The position numbers and the translations under genes are program-made. A stretch of 64,000 nucleotides of DNA from Pseudomonas sp. LS1212 (GTDB lineage: Bacteria > Pseudomonadota > Gammaproteobacteria > Pseudomonadales > Pseudomonadaceae), in NCBI RefSeq assembly GCF_024741815.1, contig NZ_CP102951.1, forward strand, positions 3,177,001 through 3,241,000. Reading direction: 5' to 3'. The notes under the pieces are model-generated. The model was not told the origin of the DNA. It saw only the letters and a list, made by a program, of their open reading frames with translations, and made no database searches. Below are positions 16,860 to 25,068 of this stretch, one piece after another. Within the stretch, counting starts at the first letter, position 1; each line of letters begins with the position of its first letter.

Positions 16860-17603
16860 CTAGCCGATCCTGCCCAGCACCGGAAACACCTCCAAAAGCC
16901 AATAAGCGAAGGCCGAAAGTTGGCCGGTTACCATGGTCACGCCCATGAGGATCAGGATGACACCGGAACCAATATGGATCATCCGGCTCCAACGGCGAAG
17001 CCGCTTCAGGTGGGCCAGGAAATAGTTGGTGAACAGGGCGGTCAACAGGAACGGCATCCCCAGGCCCAGCGAGTAGACGGACAGCAGCGCGATGCCGCTG
17101 GCACCGGTGGCGCCACTGGAGGCGCTCATCGTCAAGATGCTGCCCAGGATGGGGCCAATGCAGGGCGTCCAGCCGAAGGCAAAGGCCACGCCCAGAACGT
17201 AAGCGGCCAGAGGGCCCCCCGTGGATTTGAGCTGGTGTACAAAGCGCACGTCCAGATGCAGCCAGCGTGGGTTGATCAGGCCGGTCATGAACAGCCCGAA
17301 AACGATCACGATCAATCCGCCGATCAGGTTGGTTTCCTGCCGATAGGCGAGTAGCAGCCGGCTGATGGCGGTTGCGCTGGCCCCCAGCGCTATGAACACC
17401 GTCGCGAAGCCGAGCACGAAGCTCAGGCTCATTCCGATCACGGCGAGCCGCTTCCGCCGGCTTTCCAGGGCCTGCAGTTCGTCCACCGAGCGGCCCGCGA
17501 TGTAGGACAGATAGCCAGGCACCAGCGGCAGCACGCAGGGTGACAGGAACGAGATCATCCCGGCAGCAAAGGCGCTCAGGATGCCGATGTTACTCAGACT
17601 CAT
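16860..17603 (-). CDS. ccdA: CcdA/DsbD-type thiol-disulfide electron carrier
   Basis: This 247-residue protein has six membrane helices and the two conserved Cys sites of CcdA/DsbD-beta: FLSPCVLPLVPGYLS and GWTPCIGPILG. It carries reducing power from cytoplasmic thioredoxin across the inner membrane to periplasmic thioredoxin-like proteins, for cytochrome c maturation or thiol repair. The TlpA-like gene ends six bases upstream and is its expected partner. AGAGGAA overlapping the tlpA end serves as ribosome binding site. The gene is intact. Confidence 0.88.
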   Translation of the reverse strand: MSLSNIGILSAFAAGMISFLSPCVLPLVPGYLSYIAGRSVDELQALESRRKRLAVIGMSLSFVLGFATVFIALGASATAISRLLLAYRQETNLIGGLIVIVFGLFMTGLINPRWLHLDVRFVHQLKSTGGPLAAYVLGVAFAFGWTPCIGPILGSILTMSASSGATGASGIALLSVYSLGLGMPFLLTALFTNYFLAHLKRLRRWSRMIHIGSGVILILMGVTMVTGQLSAFAYWLLEVFPVLGRIG

Positions 17604-17609
17604 CGCCGA

Positions 17610-18194
17610 CTAATTCCTCTGGGCTGAAGCAATGACCTCGCGCAGGTACTCGATGACCTCCGGGCTGTCCCATTCGGCGGCACCGAGTTTGCGGCCCACC
17701 TCCCGGCCCTGGCGATCCAACAGCAAGGTGATCGGCAGGCCGAACGCGTTGAGGGTCTGGATCGCTTGGCCACTGTTGTCGATATAGAGCTTGAGGTGCT
17801 GGATGCCGATCTCGCGGTAGAAGTCCCGCACGACCTCCGTCCCGGCGTCATCGATGGAGAGCGCCAGCACCTGAAAGTCGGCGCCGCCGAGCTGCGCCTG
17901 CAGCCGGTCCAGGGTAGGCATCTCCTAGCGGCAGGGGGCACACCAGGTTGCCCAAACATTGAGCAGTACCACCTTGCCCTTGAAGTCGGCCAGAGTGTGC
18001 GGCGAGCCCTCGCCATCGACGAATTTGACTTTCGGTACCGGCTTCGGCTGAGGCCAGATCGTCAAACCGGCACGGATGCTGGTCTCGGCGGCCTGCTCGG
18101 CTCCCTGACTGCCGGCCTGCAGGACGAGAGCCAGGAGGCCGGCGGTCGCCAGCCTCCAACCCCAGACTAGGCCTGTGCTCTTAGAGCGTCCCAT
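17610..18194 (-). pseudogene. TlpA/redoxin-family periplasmic thioredoxin, single nonsense codon at the active site
   Basis: From the ATG at 18192-18194 a signal segment (LATAGLLALVLQAGSQGAE) leads into FVDGEGSPHTLADFKGKVVL and LNVWATWCAPCR. The next codon is TAG (17925-17927), and the frame then continues without fault as EMPTLDRLQAQLGGADFQVL to IASAQRN at 17610. One base change just after the WCAPC active site is thus the only lesion. Without it the protein would be about 194 residues and the natural partner of the adjacent CcdA. Nonsense suppression is possible in principle, but other genes here have all three stop types and frameshifts, so decay is likelier. Confidence 0.82.
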
Positions 18195-18401
18195 AGACCT
18201 TGGGCTCGGCGCTGCGGCTGATGTCGTTTCGTCCCACAGGGGGTTCCTCTGTTAAACCCGTGACCCAACCTGGAGCAGGCCTCTAGTACCAACTGTGATA
18301 ATCGTAGACTAAGGCGTTGACGTAGGAGAACAGGTGAGCCGGCTCTAAAACTAATTTTTAGCTGTTAAATCATAAAGTTAACTTAATTTTGGCGAATTTA
18401 G

Positions 18402-18752
18402 CGCGAATCCCGGCCAACCCTCCGCATCGACTCCATCTGGCTGGCGACGGAGCCCATGGACATGCGCGCCGGCACCGAAACCGCGCTGGCGCGGGTGGTC
18501 GCCGTGTTCGGTGCGGCGCAGCCGCACTGTGCTTATCTGTTTGCCAATCGTCGCGCCACGCGCATCAAGGTGTTGGTACACGATGGCCTAGGTATCTGGC
18601 TGGCGGCCCGCCGCCTGCACCAGGGCAAATTTTTCTGGCCGGGTTCTCGACACGGCGCTCACGTGGAATTGGGCGCTGAGCAGTTGCACGCTCTGGTGCT
18701 GGGTTTGCCCTGGCAACGAGTCGGGCCGGGCGACGCTATTTCCATCGTGTGA
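18402..18752 (+). pseudogene. tnpB: IS66 TnpB (Orf2), 5'-truncated
   Basis: The frame after a TAG at 18399 reads LRIDSIWLATEPMDMRAGTE and continues with YLFANRRATRIKVLVHDGLG, ARRLHQGKFFWPG and the ending PWQRVGPGDAISIV. This is the IS66 accessory protein TnpB. The usual start just before the IRID motif is absent. The first ATG is at 18456, inside the conserved EPMDMR motif, so the normal start was lost together with the left end of the element. Confidence 0.75.
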
Positions 18753-18833
18753 CGCCTGCCATGGCCAGCCTGGCCGCGCAATTGTCCGATGAGTCTATCG
18801 CCGGTATTGGCCTGCTCTGGCAAAATCGGCGGC

Positions 18834-20369
18834 ATGACTTCGCTTTCCAATCTCGACCAACTAAACCCTGACCAACTGCGCGCGCTGGCCGCGCAGTTGA
18901 TGCAGCGCGTCGAGACGATGGACAAGCAAATCCATCGTCACCAAACGGTTATCGAGAAACTGACCCACGAGATCGCGCAGCTCAAACGCTTCAAATTTGC
19001 CAAGCGCAGCGAGCAATTAAGCCCGGATCAAGCCAGCCTGCTCGATGACCTGATCGACACTGACATCGCAGCCATCGAAGCCGAGCTTGCAGCTCTGCAA
19101 CCGGCTCCCGTGCCGACCGAGGCTCGTCAAAAGCCCAAGCGTACGGCTTTGCCGCCGCAGTTTCCGCGCACCCTGATCCATCACGAACCGGACAACACGC
19201 AGTGCACCTGCGGCTGCGCCCTCAAGCGCATCGGCGAGGATGTCAGCGAGAAACTCGACTACACGCCGGGCGTGTTCACCGTCGAACGCCATATCCGTGG
19301 CAAGTGGGTCTGCGATCAGTGCGAAACCCTGATCCAGGCCCCGGTTCCGGCGCAGGTGATCGACAAGGGCATCCCGACAGCAGGCCTGCTGGCCCAGGTG
19401 ATGATCGCCAAGTACGGTGATCATTTGCCGCTGTATCGTCAAGAAAAGATCTTTGCCCGGGCTGGCCTGGCCATCCCGCGCTCAACCCTGGCGCAGTGGG
19501 TCGGCACCTGCGGTGTGCAGTTGCAACCGCTGGTTGATGCGTTGCGCGAGGTGGTGCTTGGACACAACGTGGTGCACGCTGACGAAACGCCGGTACAGAT
19601 GCTCACGCCGGGCGCGAAGAAAACTCACCGCGCCTATGTCTGGGCCTACGCTACCAGCTCGTTTGCCGACGTAAAGGCGGTTGTTTACGACTTCAGCCCC
19701 AGCCGCTCGGGTGAACATGCCCGCGCTTTCCTGCAAGACTGGAAGGGCCAACTGGTTTGCGACGATTTTGGTGGCTACAAGGCCAGCTTTGCACTCGGCG
19801 TCACCGAGATCGGCTGTATGGCTCATGCCCGGCGCAAGTTCTTCGAGCTGCACGTCACGAACAAAAGCCAGCTTGCCGAACAGGCCTTGCGCTACATCCA
19901 GGTGCTATACGAAATAGAGCATGAAGTCCGCGACCTCGCACCTGACGCTCGACGACGGATACGCCAGGAAAAAGCCGCGCCAGCGATGGATGCGTTGCAT
20001 GCCTGGATGACCGCCCAGCGCCAGCTTGTGCACGATGGGGTGGCTATCGCCAAGGCTCTGGATTACAGCCTCAAGCGCTGGGCGGCGTTGTCACGCTATC
20101 TCGATGACGGCGCGGTACCCATAGATAACAACCACGCCGAGCAGCAGATAAGGCCGTGGGCGCTGGGTCGCAAGAACTGGCTCTTTGCCGGGTCGTTGCG
20201 CAGCGGCAAACGTGCGGCGGCACTGATGAGCCTGATCCAGTCGGCCAAGCTCAACGGGCATGATCCGTACGAATACTTGAAGAACGTACTGGCGCGGCTG
20301 CCGACGCAGCGGGCGAGCCAGATCGCCGAGCTGTTGCCACATAATTGGATGCCGTTACGCAACCTGTAA
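18834..20369 (+). CDS. tnpC: IS66-family transposase TnpC
   Basis: This 511-residue transposase has an N-terminal leucine-zipper-like coiled coil (QLMQRVETMDKQIHRHQTVI), a zinc-finger-like segment (CTCGCALKRIG to CDQCETLIQ), and the DDE core: VVHADETPVQ, LVCDDFGGYKASF and DNNHAEQQIRPWALGRKNWL with the catalytic Glu. The C-terminal IS66 domain (YEYLKNVLARLPTQ) is complete. The start at 18834 (TSLSNLDQL) fits the family. The gene looks intact but its element has lost the left end. Confidence 0.92.
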   Translation: MTSLSNLDQLNPDQLRALAAQLMQRVETMDKQIHRHQTVIEKLTHEIAQLKRFKFAKRSEQLSPDQASLLDDLIDTDIAAIEAELAALQPAPVPTEARQKPKRTALPPQFPRTLIHHEPDNTQCTCGCALKRIGEDVSEKLDYTPGVFTVERHIRGKWVCDQCETLIQAPVPAQVIDKGIPTAGLLAQVMIAKYGDHLPLYRQEKIFARAGLAIPRSTLAQWVGTCGVQLQPLVDALREVVLGHNVVHADETPVQMLTPGAKKTHRAYVWAYATSSFADVKAVVYDFSPSRSGEHARAFLQDWKGQLVCDDFGGYKASFALGVTEIGCMAHARRKFFELHVTNKSQLAEQALRYIQVLYEIEHEVRDLAPDARRRIRQEKAAPAMDALHAWMTAQRQLVHDGVAIAKALDYSLKRWAALSRYLDDGAVPIDNNHAEQQIRPWALGRKNWLFAGSLRSGKRAAALMSLIQSAKLNGHDPYEYLKNVLARLPTQRASQIAELLPHNWMPLRNL

Positions 20370-20447
20370 TGCCCATTCGCTTACCGTATTGAACAGCACG
20401 GCAACACACATGCAGGTCGCCTTGGGATGATCCACTGATCCCAAGGG

Positions 20448-21494
20448 TCAGGGTCGGTCGTCCTCAGTCCGAAACTCCGCGAGTTGACTGGTTAGCACCG
20501 CTTTGTCTTGCAGGAGGAGTTCCTTTTCTGTGGCCATTTCGGTTAATTGAGTTTCAGCCCGGGTTAAGCGTCTCGCCAGAAGGCTCCGCTCCCTCTCGAC
20601 CACAGCCAGGCGCGTCAGTGTTTCAGCCAAACGCTGCTCGCCATTGCCGTGGCGCTGTTCCAGTGCCTGATGCGTTTGTTTCAGCCCGGTGAGTTGATAC
20701 ACCATCTGATCATGCGCGCTGCGGTTCTGCGTAAGCGTATCCTGGGTCGTGAGCAGGGTGCTCTGCAGACGATCGTGGTCCAGTGCCAAGCGTTGTTCTT
20801 GTGCATGCAGTTCGCCCAGATGGGTTTGCTGCGCGAGCAGACGCTGCCGGAGTTCAGCCAGTTCGTGTTCCAGGCGCTGCTGCCGTTGCTCAGCGGTCTG
20901 GCGCTCGTCGGTGCGTTGTTGCGCGACCGATGCCTGGTAATGTTCAAACTGCTCCCGCCCTTGCTGCAGCTGTCGGGTCAGTGCGGCGATTTCGGAGTCG
21001 CGGTCGACCAGGCGCTGTTCGAGCCCGCGCTTGTCACTGTCGAGGCTGGCCAGGGCAATCTCCTGTTGATGCACGGTCTCTTCTAGTCCTTGGCTGCGAG
21101 CCTGGGCGACGGCCAGTGCCTGCGCCTGCTGCTCCTGAGCGTCGAGTAGAGCGGCCTGCTCAGCGACGGCCTGCTGCAATTGCTCCTGCAGCGCCGCGGT
21201 TTCTACCTGGTGCGCCTCTACGGCCTGCTGGCATTGGATGGCCGCCTCCGCCTGAACTTTTTGATACACGCCCTTTAGGGCCAGGACGAGCTCCGCCGGT
21301 AGTCCGAGCTCGGCCTGGGCCAGCGTGCCGGGGTGCGCGGCCTTCCAGCGTTTTAACAACGGCGCAATCGTACTTTTGCTGCCGGTCCCACCCAAGGCGG
21401 CACGAATGCTGTCGATCGTGGGATTGTGGCCCTCGGCCGCGAGGTGGGCAGCGGCAGCGGCGACATGCACATAGAGGATGCCTGAACGGGCCAT
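20448..21494 (-). CDS. tnpT: TnpT-like cointegrate resolution protein (KfrA-type DNA-binding coiled coil)
   Basis: This 348-residue protein has an N-terminal KfrA-like DNA-binding region (HNPTIDSIRAALGGTGSKST) followed by a long Gln/Glu-rich coiled coil (residues about 85-340). Alone it could be called a KfrA plasmid protein. It is divergently placed against a tyrosine recombinase with a palindromic site between them, which is the tnpT-rst-tnpS layout of Tn4651/Tn4652-type Tn3 transposons, whose TnpT is of similar size. TnpT assists TnpS in resolving cointegrates at rst. The start at 21492-21494 follows GAGGTGG. The gene is intact. Confidence 0.75.
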   Translation of the reverse strand: MARSGILYVHVAAAAAHLAAEGHNPTIDSIRAALGGTGSKSTIAPLLKRWKAAHPGTLAQAELGLPAELVLALKGVYQKVQAEAAIQCQQAVEAHQVETAALQEQLQQAVAEQAALLDAQEQQAQALAVAQARSQGLEETVHQQEIALASLDSDKRGLEQRLVDRDSEIAALTRQLQQGREQFEHYQASVAQQRTDERQTAEQRQQRLEHELAELRQRLLAQQTHLGELHAQEQRLALDHDRLQSTLLTTQDTLTQNRSAHDQMVYQLTGLKQTHQALEQRHGNGEQRLAETLTRLAVVERERSLLARRLTRAETQLTEMATEKELLLQDKAVLTSQLAEFRTEDDRP

Positions 21495-21588
21495 GACCAC
21501 CTCAGATTTTTTCGTACCATATTATGGAAAACGTAATACAAGGCATTTAGTACAGAATAGAACAGTCCTTATAGACCATCGACTAACC

Positions 21589-21610
21589 CACGATAAGAGC
21601 AATTATCGTG
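21589..21610. promoter_or_regulatory. rst-like recombination core between tnpT and tnpS
   Basis: An exact inverted repeat CACGATAA-GAGCAA-TTATCGTG has 8-bp arms and a 6-bp spacer, the size expected for a tyrosine-recombinase crossover site. It lies in the 186-base gap between the divergent tnpT and tnpS-like genes. In Tn4651 the resolution site rst occupies this place. Confidence 0.7.
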
Positions 21611-21680
21611 AGTCAACTGATCACCCTCGACATTCCCTCCTATAATCCGCAGTACACATCGCCTAAACAGGCACTTCTGG

Positions 21681-22699
21681 ATGACGGCAAACAATAACGA
21701 AGAAGGGGTGACACCAGGACGACTCGTCGACCCGGCTGCGCCGACACGTACCCCCGGTACACTCGCCACGGCCGAGCAGCTGGCCCAACAACACCAGCAC
21801 TTTCTCGCGGCCGCGACCTCCGACAACACCCGGCGTACCTACCGCTCCGCCATCCGCCACTTTCTCGCCTGGGGCGGCGTCCTGCCGTGCGATGAAGCCG
21901 CGGTGATTCGTTACCTGCTGTCCTTTGCAGAAATATTGAACCCGCGCACCCTGGCCCTGCGCCTCACGGCGCTGGCGCAATGGCACCGCTATCAAGGTTT
22001 CCCCGATCCGACCGCTACCGCCACCGTGCGCAAGACCTTACGCGGGATTGAGCGAGTCCATGGGCGTCCTCGACAAAAAGCCAAGGCGTTGCTGCTGGAG
22101 GATCTCGAACTCATCGTGACGCATCTGGACGCGCTCGAAGGGCTCGCGGCGCTGCGTGACAGCGCATTGCTACAGGTGGGGTACTTCGGCGCGTTCCGGC
22201 GCAGCGAACTGGTCACGCTGGAGGTGCACTATCTGCAGTGGGAGCGGGAAGGTCTGCGGGTCACGCTGCCGCGCTCCAAAACCGATCAGGAGGGCGAGGG
22301 ACTGGACAAGGCGATCCCGTACGGCGACAGCGTCTGCTGCCCAGCCAAGGCGCTACGGTGCTGGTTGGATGCCGCTCAGATCGAGCAGGGGCCACTGTTC
22401 CGGCGCATCAGTCGCTGGGGGGTACTCGGAGAGGTGGCACTGCACGAGGGCAGCGTGAATGCCATCCTGGCGGCCCGTGCCGGAGCCGCCGGGCTGTTTT
22501 GTATGTGCCCGAGATGAGCAGCCACAGCCTGCGCCGTGGACTGGCCACCAGCACCCATCGTGCCGGGGCGGACTTTCTGGAGATCAAGCGCCAGGGCGGT
22601 TGGCGGCACGATGGCACCGTGCACGGTTATATCGAGGAGGCTGGAGCTTTCGAGGAAAACGCGGCCGGCTCACTCTTACGGCGTCAACGATCACGATAG
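21681..22699 (+). pseudogene. tnpS: TnpS-like tyrosine recombinase, frameshifted
   Basis: The N-terminal core-binding domain (TSDNTRRTYRSAIRHFLAWG) and the first catalytic Arg region (LLQVGYFGAFRRSELVTLEV) are in one frame, which runs off near 22497 into LFCMCPR and a TGA. The other frame carries the remaining catalytic motifs: SSHSLRRGLATSTHRAG (His-x-x-Arg), QGGWRHDGTVHGYIEEAGAF (His/Trp and the nucleophile Tyr). The full product would be about 338 residues, close to TnpS of Tn4651. A one-base indel in TGTTTTGTATGTG explains the break. Resolution by this copy should be lost. Confidence 0.8.
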
Positions 22700-22950
22700 T
22701 TGTTATCCCCGCTTGATAAAAGGCTTAGTAAATTCAACCATTATCTCGGCATAACCTCTGTTACAGAAGAGGTTGAGCAGTAGCTGAGGGGAATGTTGGC
22801 TGCCGGTCGGCAGTGCCAGAACTGTGGGTGGGGAGAAATGGAAGTGACCACGGCAATATGTCAGCGGGCCTCCTGAGGACCCCATCCACTACCAATGACT
22901 TCTGGTTGTTCGAAAAAATAAAAATCAATCAAAAACAGTATGTTATTGGC
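22700..22950. other. transposon end region without genes
   Basis: No convincing reading frame is present between the tnpS stop and the terminal repeat. It contains an internal partial copy of the terminal repeat (22741-22756) and an AT-rich stretch near 22905-22945. There is no sign of the tnpA transposase of a Tn3 element, which must lie outside the window or be lost. Confidence 0.5.
22741..22756. repeat. internal degenerate copy of the Tn4651-like terminal repeat
   Basis: Sixteen bases (TTATCTCGGCATAACC) are identical to the core of the outer repeat at 22971-22986. The first outer bases differ (CT in place of CC), and the inner flank (CAACCA) also differs from the outer copy. It may mark the end of an older nested element. 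Confidence 0.6.
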
Positions 22951-22988
22951 GAAGTGAGTGAATTTTCCCCTTATCTCGGCATAACCCC
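22951..22988. repeat. Tn4651-type right terminal inverted repeat
   Basis: Read from the outside, the sequence starts GGGGTTATGCCGAGATAA and continues into GGGGAAAATTC. Tn3-family elements of the Tn4651/Tn5041 branch have terminal repeats beginning with GGGG and containing GCCGAGATAAG. It lies where broken copper and transposon genes end and intact chromosomal genes begin. The five bases outside (TTATT, 22989-22993) would be the target duplication. The left partner is not in the window. Confidence 0.7.
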
Positions 22989-24089
22989 TTATTCGTTCGC
23001 GCTCCCCTCTTGGGCAGGAACCTGCTCGTCACTGTTCCCGTCCTGAAGCGGTGGTTCGTCCGGCGGGGCACCTTCTCCCATGATCGGTTCGGGCTCCTGT
23101 TGCGGTATAACGATTTTGGCGAGTTTGCCTTCGATTTGCCCAGTGATGTAGTTGATCCCGGACATCACCCCGGTGCCGGGGTTCTTCAGCAGACGAAGCC
23201 ATTCAGAATCAAAGGCGGGGTACAGGTTTTTTCGCAGCTGCGCTTCCATTTCCGGTATGTCGCTTTCATGCATGATGGCACTGAAACTGCTCGCGCCGAG
23301 GGAAATCACCATGCCGGCTGCGCGGCCGACCGCCGCTGCGGCGGCGCTGGCGGCACTGCGGGTGGTCAGCGTGGACTCCAGTTTCGCGCTGGCCCACCGC
23401 GCCACTGACAAAGAACCGGATTGCGGCGCAGCAGCGCCTTTGCGGAACCGATCGACCAGCGACACATAGGCCGGCAGCTTCTCGATCGGGTCGGCGTAGA
23501 TCAGCTGGTAAAGCGATGCGCTGTGGGCTTTATCGGTCAGCGTAATCGCTGGAATGCCGGTGAGCCGACGATTGAACTGATCGAGTGGTATACCGTGGCG
23601 CTTGGCAATGACCTGAAGCTCCTCGGCGAGGAGCAGGACGTAGTATTTCGTCGCCTCCTCCATAATGACGCCGGCGTCGAGCTCCAGGGCGACGGGGTCC
23701 AGCACGAGATCGAGGTATTGCTCCTGTAAATAGCCCGCCAATCGTTTTACCGCTTCATCTGTATCCTTTCCTGCGCTCAGCTTGTACCAGCCTACCCTGT
23801 AGGCCATCCATTGCTGGGTCCAGTAGCTTGTGTACCAGGGTATGAAAACGGTCTCGGTACGCTCGTGAACGCGGACCCTCCAGCCGTCCATGGAGCCACG
23901 CACGTAGTCTTTGAGCGGTTCTTGTGCGGCGATCGCCGCGGCGAGTATCTCCTGATCGACCTGCCGCCAGGTGTTCTCCGAGATCACCACCGGTGGCATT
24001 GGAGCCGGAGCGCGAGCGGGTGTGGTACATCCAACCAATGCCATCATCAAGACGACGATGACAGTGCCGACCAGGGAGCGCAGGTTCAA
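22989..24089 (-). CDS. unrecognised lipoprotein with its 3' end at the transposon border
   Basis: This 366-residue protein has a lipobox (VLMMALVGC at residues 13-21), so it is probably lipid-anchored. The start is a TTG at 24087-24089, supported by GGGAGG eight bases upstream. The body shows DGWRVRVHERTETVFIPWYT, then an Ala-rich segment (SAASAAAAAVGRAAG) and an acidic Pro/Glu-rich tail. I do not recognise the family. The final TAA lies within the first five bases outside the transposon repeat, so the insertion sits at the stop codon and the original end may have been slightly longer. It precedes the ABC exporter genes on the opposite strand. Confidence 0.6.
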   Translation of the reverse strand: MNLRSLVGTVIVVLMMALVGCTTPARAPAPMPPVVISENTWRQVDQEILAAAIAAQEPLKDYVRGSMDGWRVRVHERTETVFIPWYTSYWTQQWMAYRVGWYKLSAGKDTDEAVKRLAGYLQEQYLDLVLDPVALELDAGVIMEEATKYYVLLLAEELQVIAKRHGIPLDQFNRRLTGIPAITLTDKAHSASLYQLIYADPIEKLPAYVSLVDRFRKGAAAPQSGSLSVARWASAKLESTLTTRSAASAAAAAVGRAAGMVISLGASSFSAIMHESDIPEMEAQLRKNLYPAFDSEWLRLLKNPGTGVMSGINYITGQIEGKLAKIVIPQQEPEPIMGEGAPPDEPPLQDGNSDEQVPAQEGSANE

Positions 24090-24402
24090 GATCGCAGCCT
24101 CCCTTGGATCGGATTAGACAGTGGCAGCCCGGCCGCCTTCGGACAGGTGTCAACCAAGCACTTGAGACTGCTCATACCGGTTGCTCCGCAAAGCTCGATG
24201 GGCTGTTTTCTTCCTCCTGACAGGCTCCATGGGGGTGTTTTGCAGCGTTGCCTGCGCCTTATCCAAGCGCAATGTCCAACGTATTCGGGCACGCTTACTT
24301 GAGTATAGGTGGCGAAAAACGGCTCAAGGAAATCCGTAGGGTGCCTCAGGCAATATTCACTCCAGCTATTCTTCTCTTTCAACCGTGAAGGAGTTTCCGC
24401 AC
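24090..24402. other. 313-base divergent intergenic region
   Basis: This lies between the start of the lipoprotein gene (minus) and the ABC transporter gene (plus), so it should hold both promoters. A possible minus-strand frame here lacks a ribosome binding site and any recognisable motif, and I do not count it as a gene. No clear operator or RNA structure is seen. Confidence 0.4.
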
Positions 24403-25068
24403 ATGCTGGTCGTCGAGAATGTGCGCAAGTCGTTCATCACTGCCCAAGGCAGCCTGCCGGTATTGCGCGGGGTCGATCTGCAGCTGGAGGCGGGCACCAG
24501 CCTTGCGCTCATGGGCGAATCGGGCAGCGGCAAAAGCACTCTGCTGCATCTGATCGCCGGCCTCGAGCGTGCCGACAGCGGACGCATTCTGGTCGACGGC
24601 GAACCCCTGCAAGGGCGCAGCGAAGCCGAGTTGGCGCGTTGGCGACGCGAAGGCATGGGCCTGGTGTTCCAGCAGTACAACCTGATCAGCAGTCTCGACG
24701 TGGCGGCCAACCTGGCCTTCCAGGCGCGCCTGGCCGGGCGGCATGACCCGGCCTGGATGGATCATCTGGCTGGGCGTCTGGAGCTGGCGTCCTTGCTTGA
24801 GCGTTATCCCGAACAACTGTCCGGTGGCCAGCAGCAGCGCGTGGCGATCGGCCGGGCGCTGGCGGCCAGGCCGTCGCTGGTACTGGCCGACGAACCCACC
24901 GGCAATCTGGATGAAACCAGCAGCGAAGCGGTGCTCGACCTGTTCCTGCAGCTGGTCGCCGAGACCGGCAGCAGTTTATTGATGGTCACCCACAGCGCAC
25001 GCCTGGCATCGCGCCTGGACCACCGCCTGTACCTGCACCTGGGCTGCATACAGCCCCGGGAGGCCTGA
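24403..25068 (+). CDS. ABC transporter ATPase, LolD/MacB-type (AttE-like)
   Basis: The start is the ATG at 24403, with AAGGAG nine bases upstream; the GTG at 24385 lies before that site. The 221-residue ATPase has Walker A GESGSGKST, the Q-loop LVFQQYN, the signature LSGGQQQRVAIGRALA and Walker B LVLADEPTGNLDE. This is the pattern of ATPases that work with FtsX-type permeases. Its stop overlaps the permease start by one base, and a CrtC/AttH-like lipoprotein follows, so the three resemble the AttEFGH exporter systems. The substrate is unknown. Confidence 0.85.
   Translation: MLVVENVRKSFITAQGSLPVLRGVDLQLEAGTSLALMGESGSGKSTLLHLIAGLERADSGRILVDGEPLQGRSEAELARWRREGMGLVFQQYNLISSLDVAANLAFQARLAGRHDPAWMDHLAGRLELASLLERYPEQLSGGQQQRVAIGRALAARPSLVLADEPTGNLDETSSEAVLDLFLQLVAETGSSLLMVTHSARLASRLDHRLYLHLGCIQPREA

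Larger units (their letters stand above)
18390..20386 (+). mobile_element. IS66-family insertion sequence, left part missing
   Basis: The element contains a 5'-truncated tnpB and a complete tnpC. Its right end is the typical IS66 terminus CGCTTAC near 20379-20385. No GTAAGCG counterpart or tnpA is seen in 18195-18420, so the left end has been lost, and the left border given is approximate. It lies between the tlpA promoter side and tnpT. It probably cannot move by itself. Confidence 0.75.

Noticed and set aside
1002..18194. Systematic amber read-through as an explanation for the in-frame TAG codons
   Set aside because: The same region also has in-frame TAA and TGA, internal deletions and several frameshifts, so general decay explains all lesions better.
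20448..21494. KfrA plasmid partition protein as evidence for an integrated plasmid
   Set aside because: The divergent tyrosine recombinase, the palindromic site and the nearby Tn4651-like end fit TnpT better. No replication or partition genes are present.
24086..24382. A 98-residue minus-strand frame in the gap before the ABC genes
   Set aside because: No ribosome binding site, no recognisable motif, and it overlaps the lipoprotein start region.
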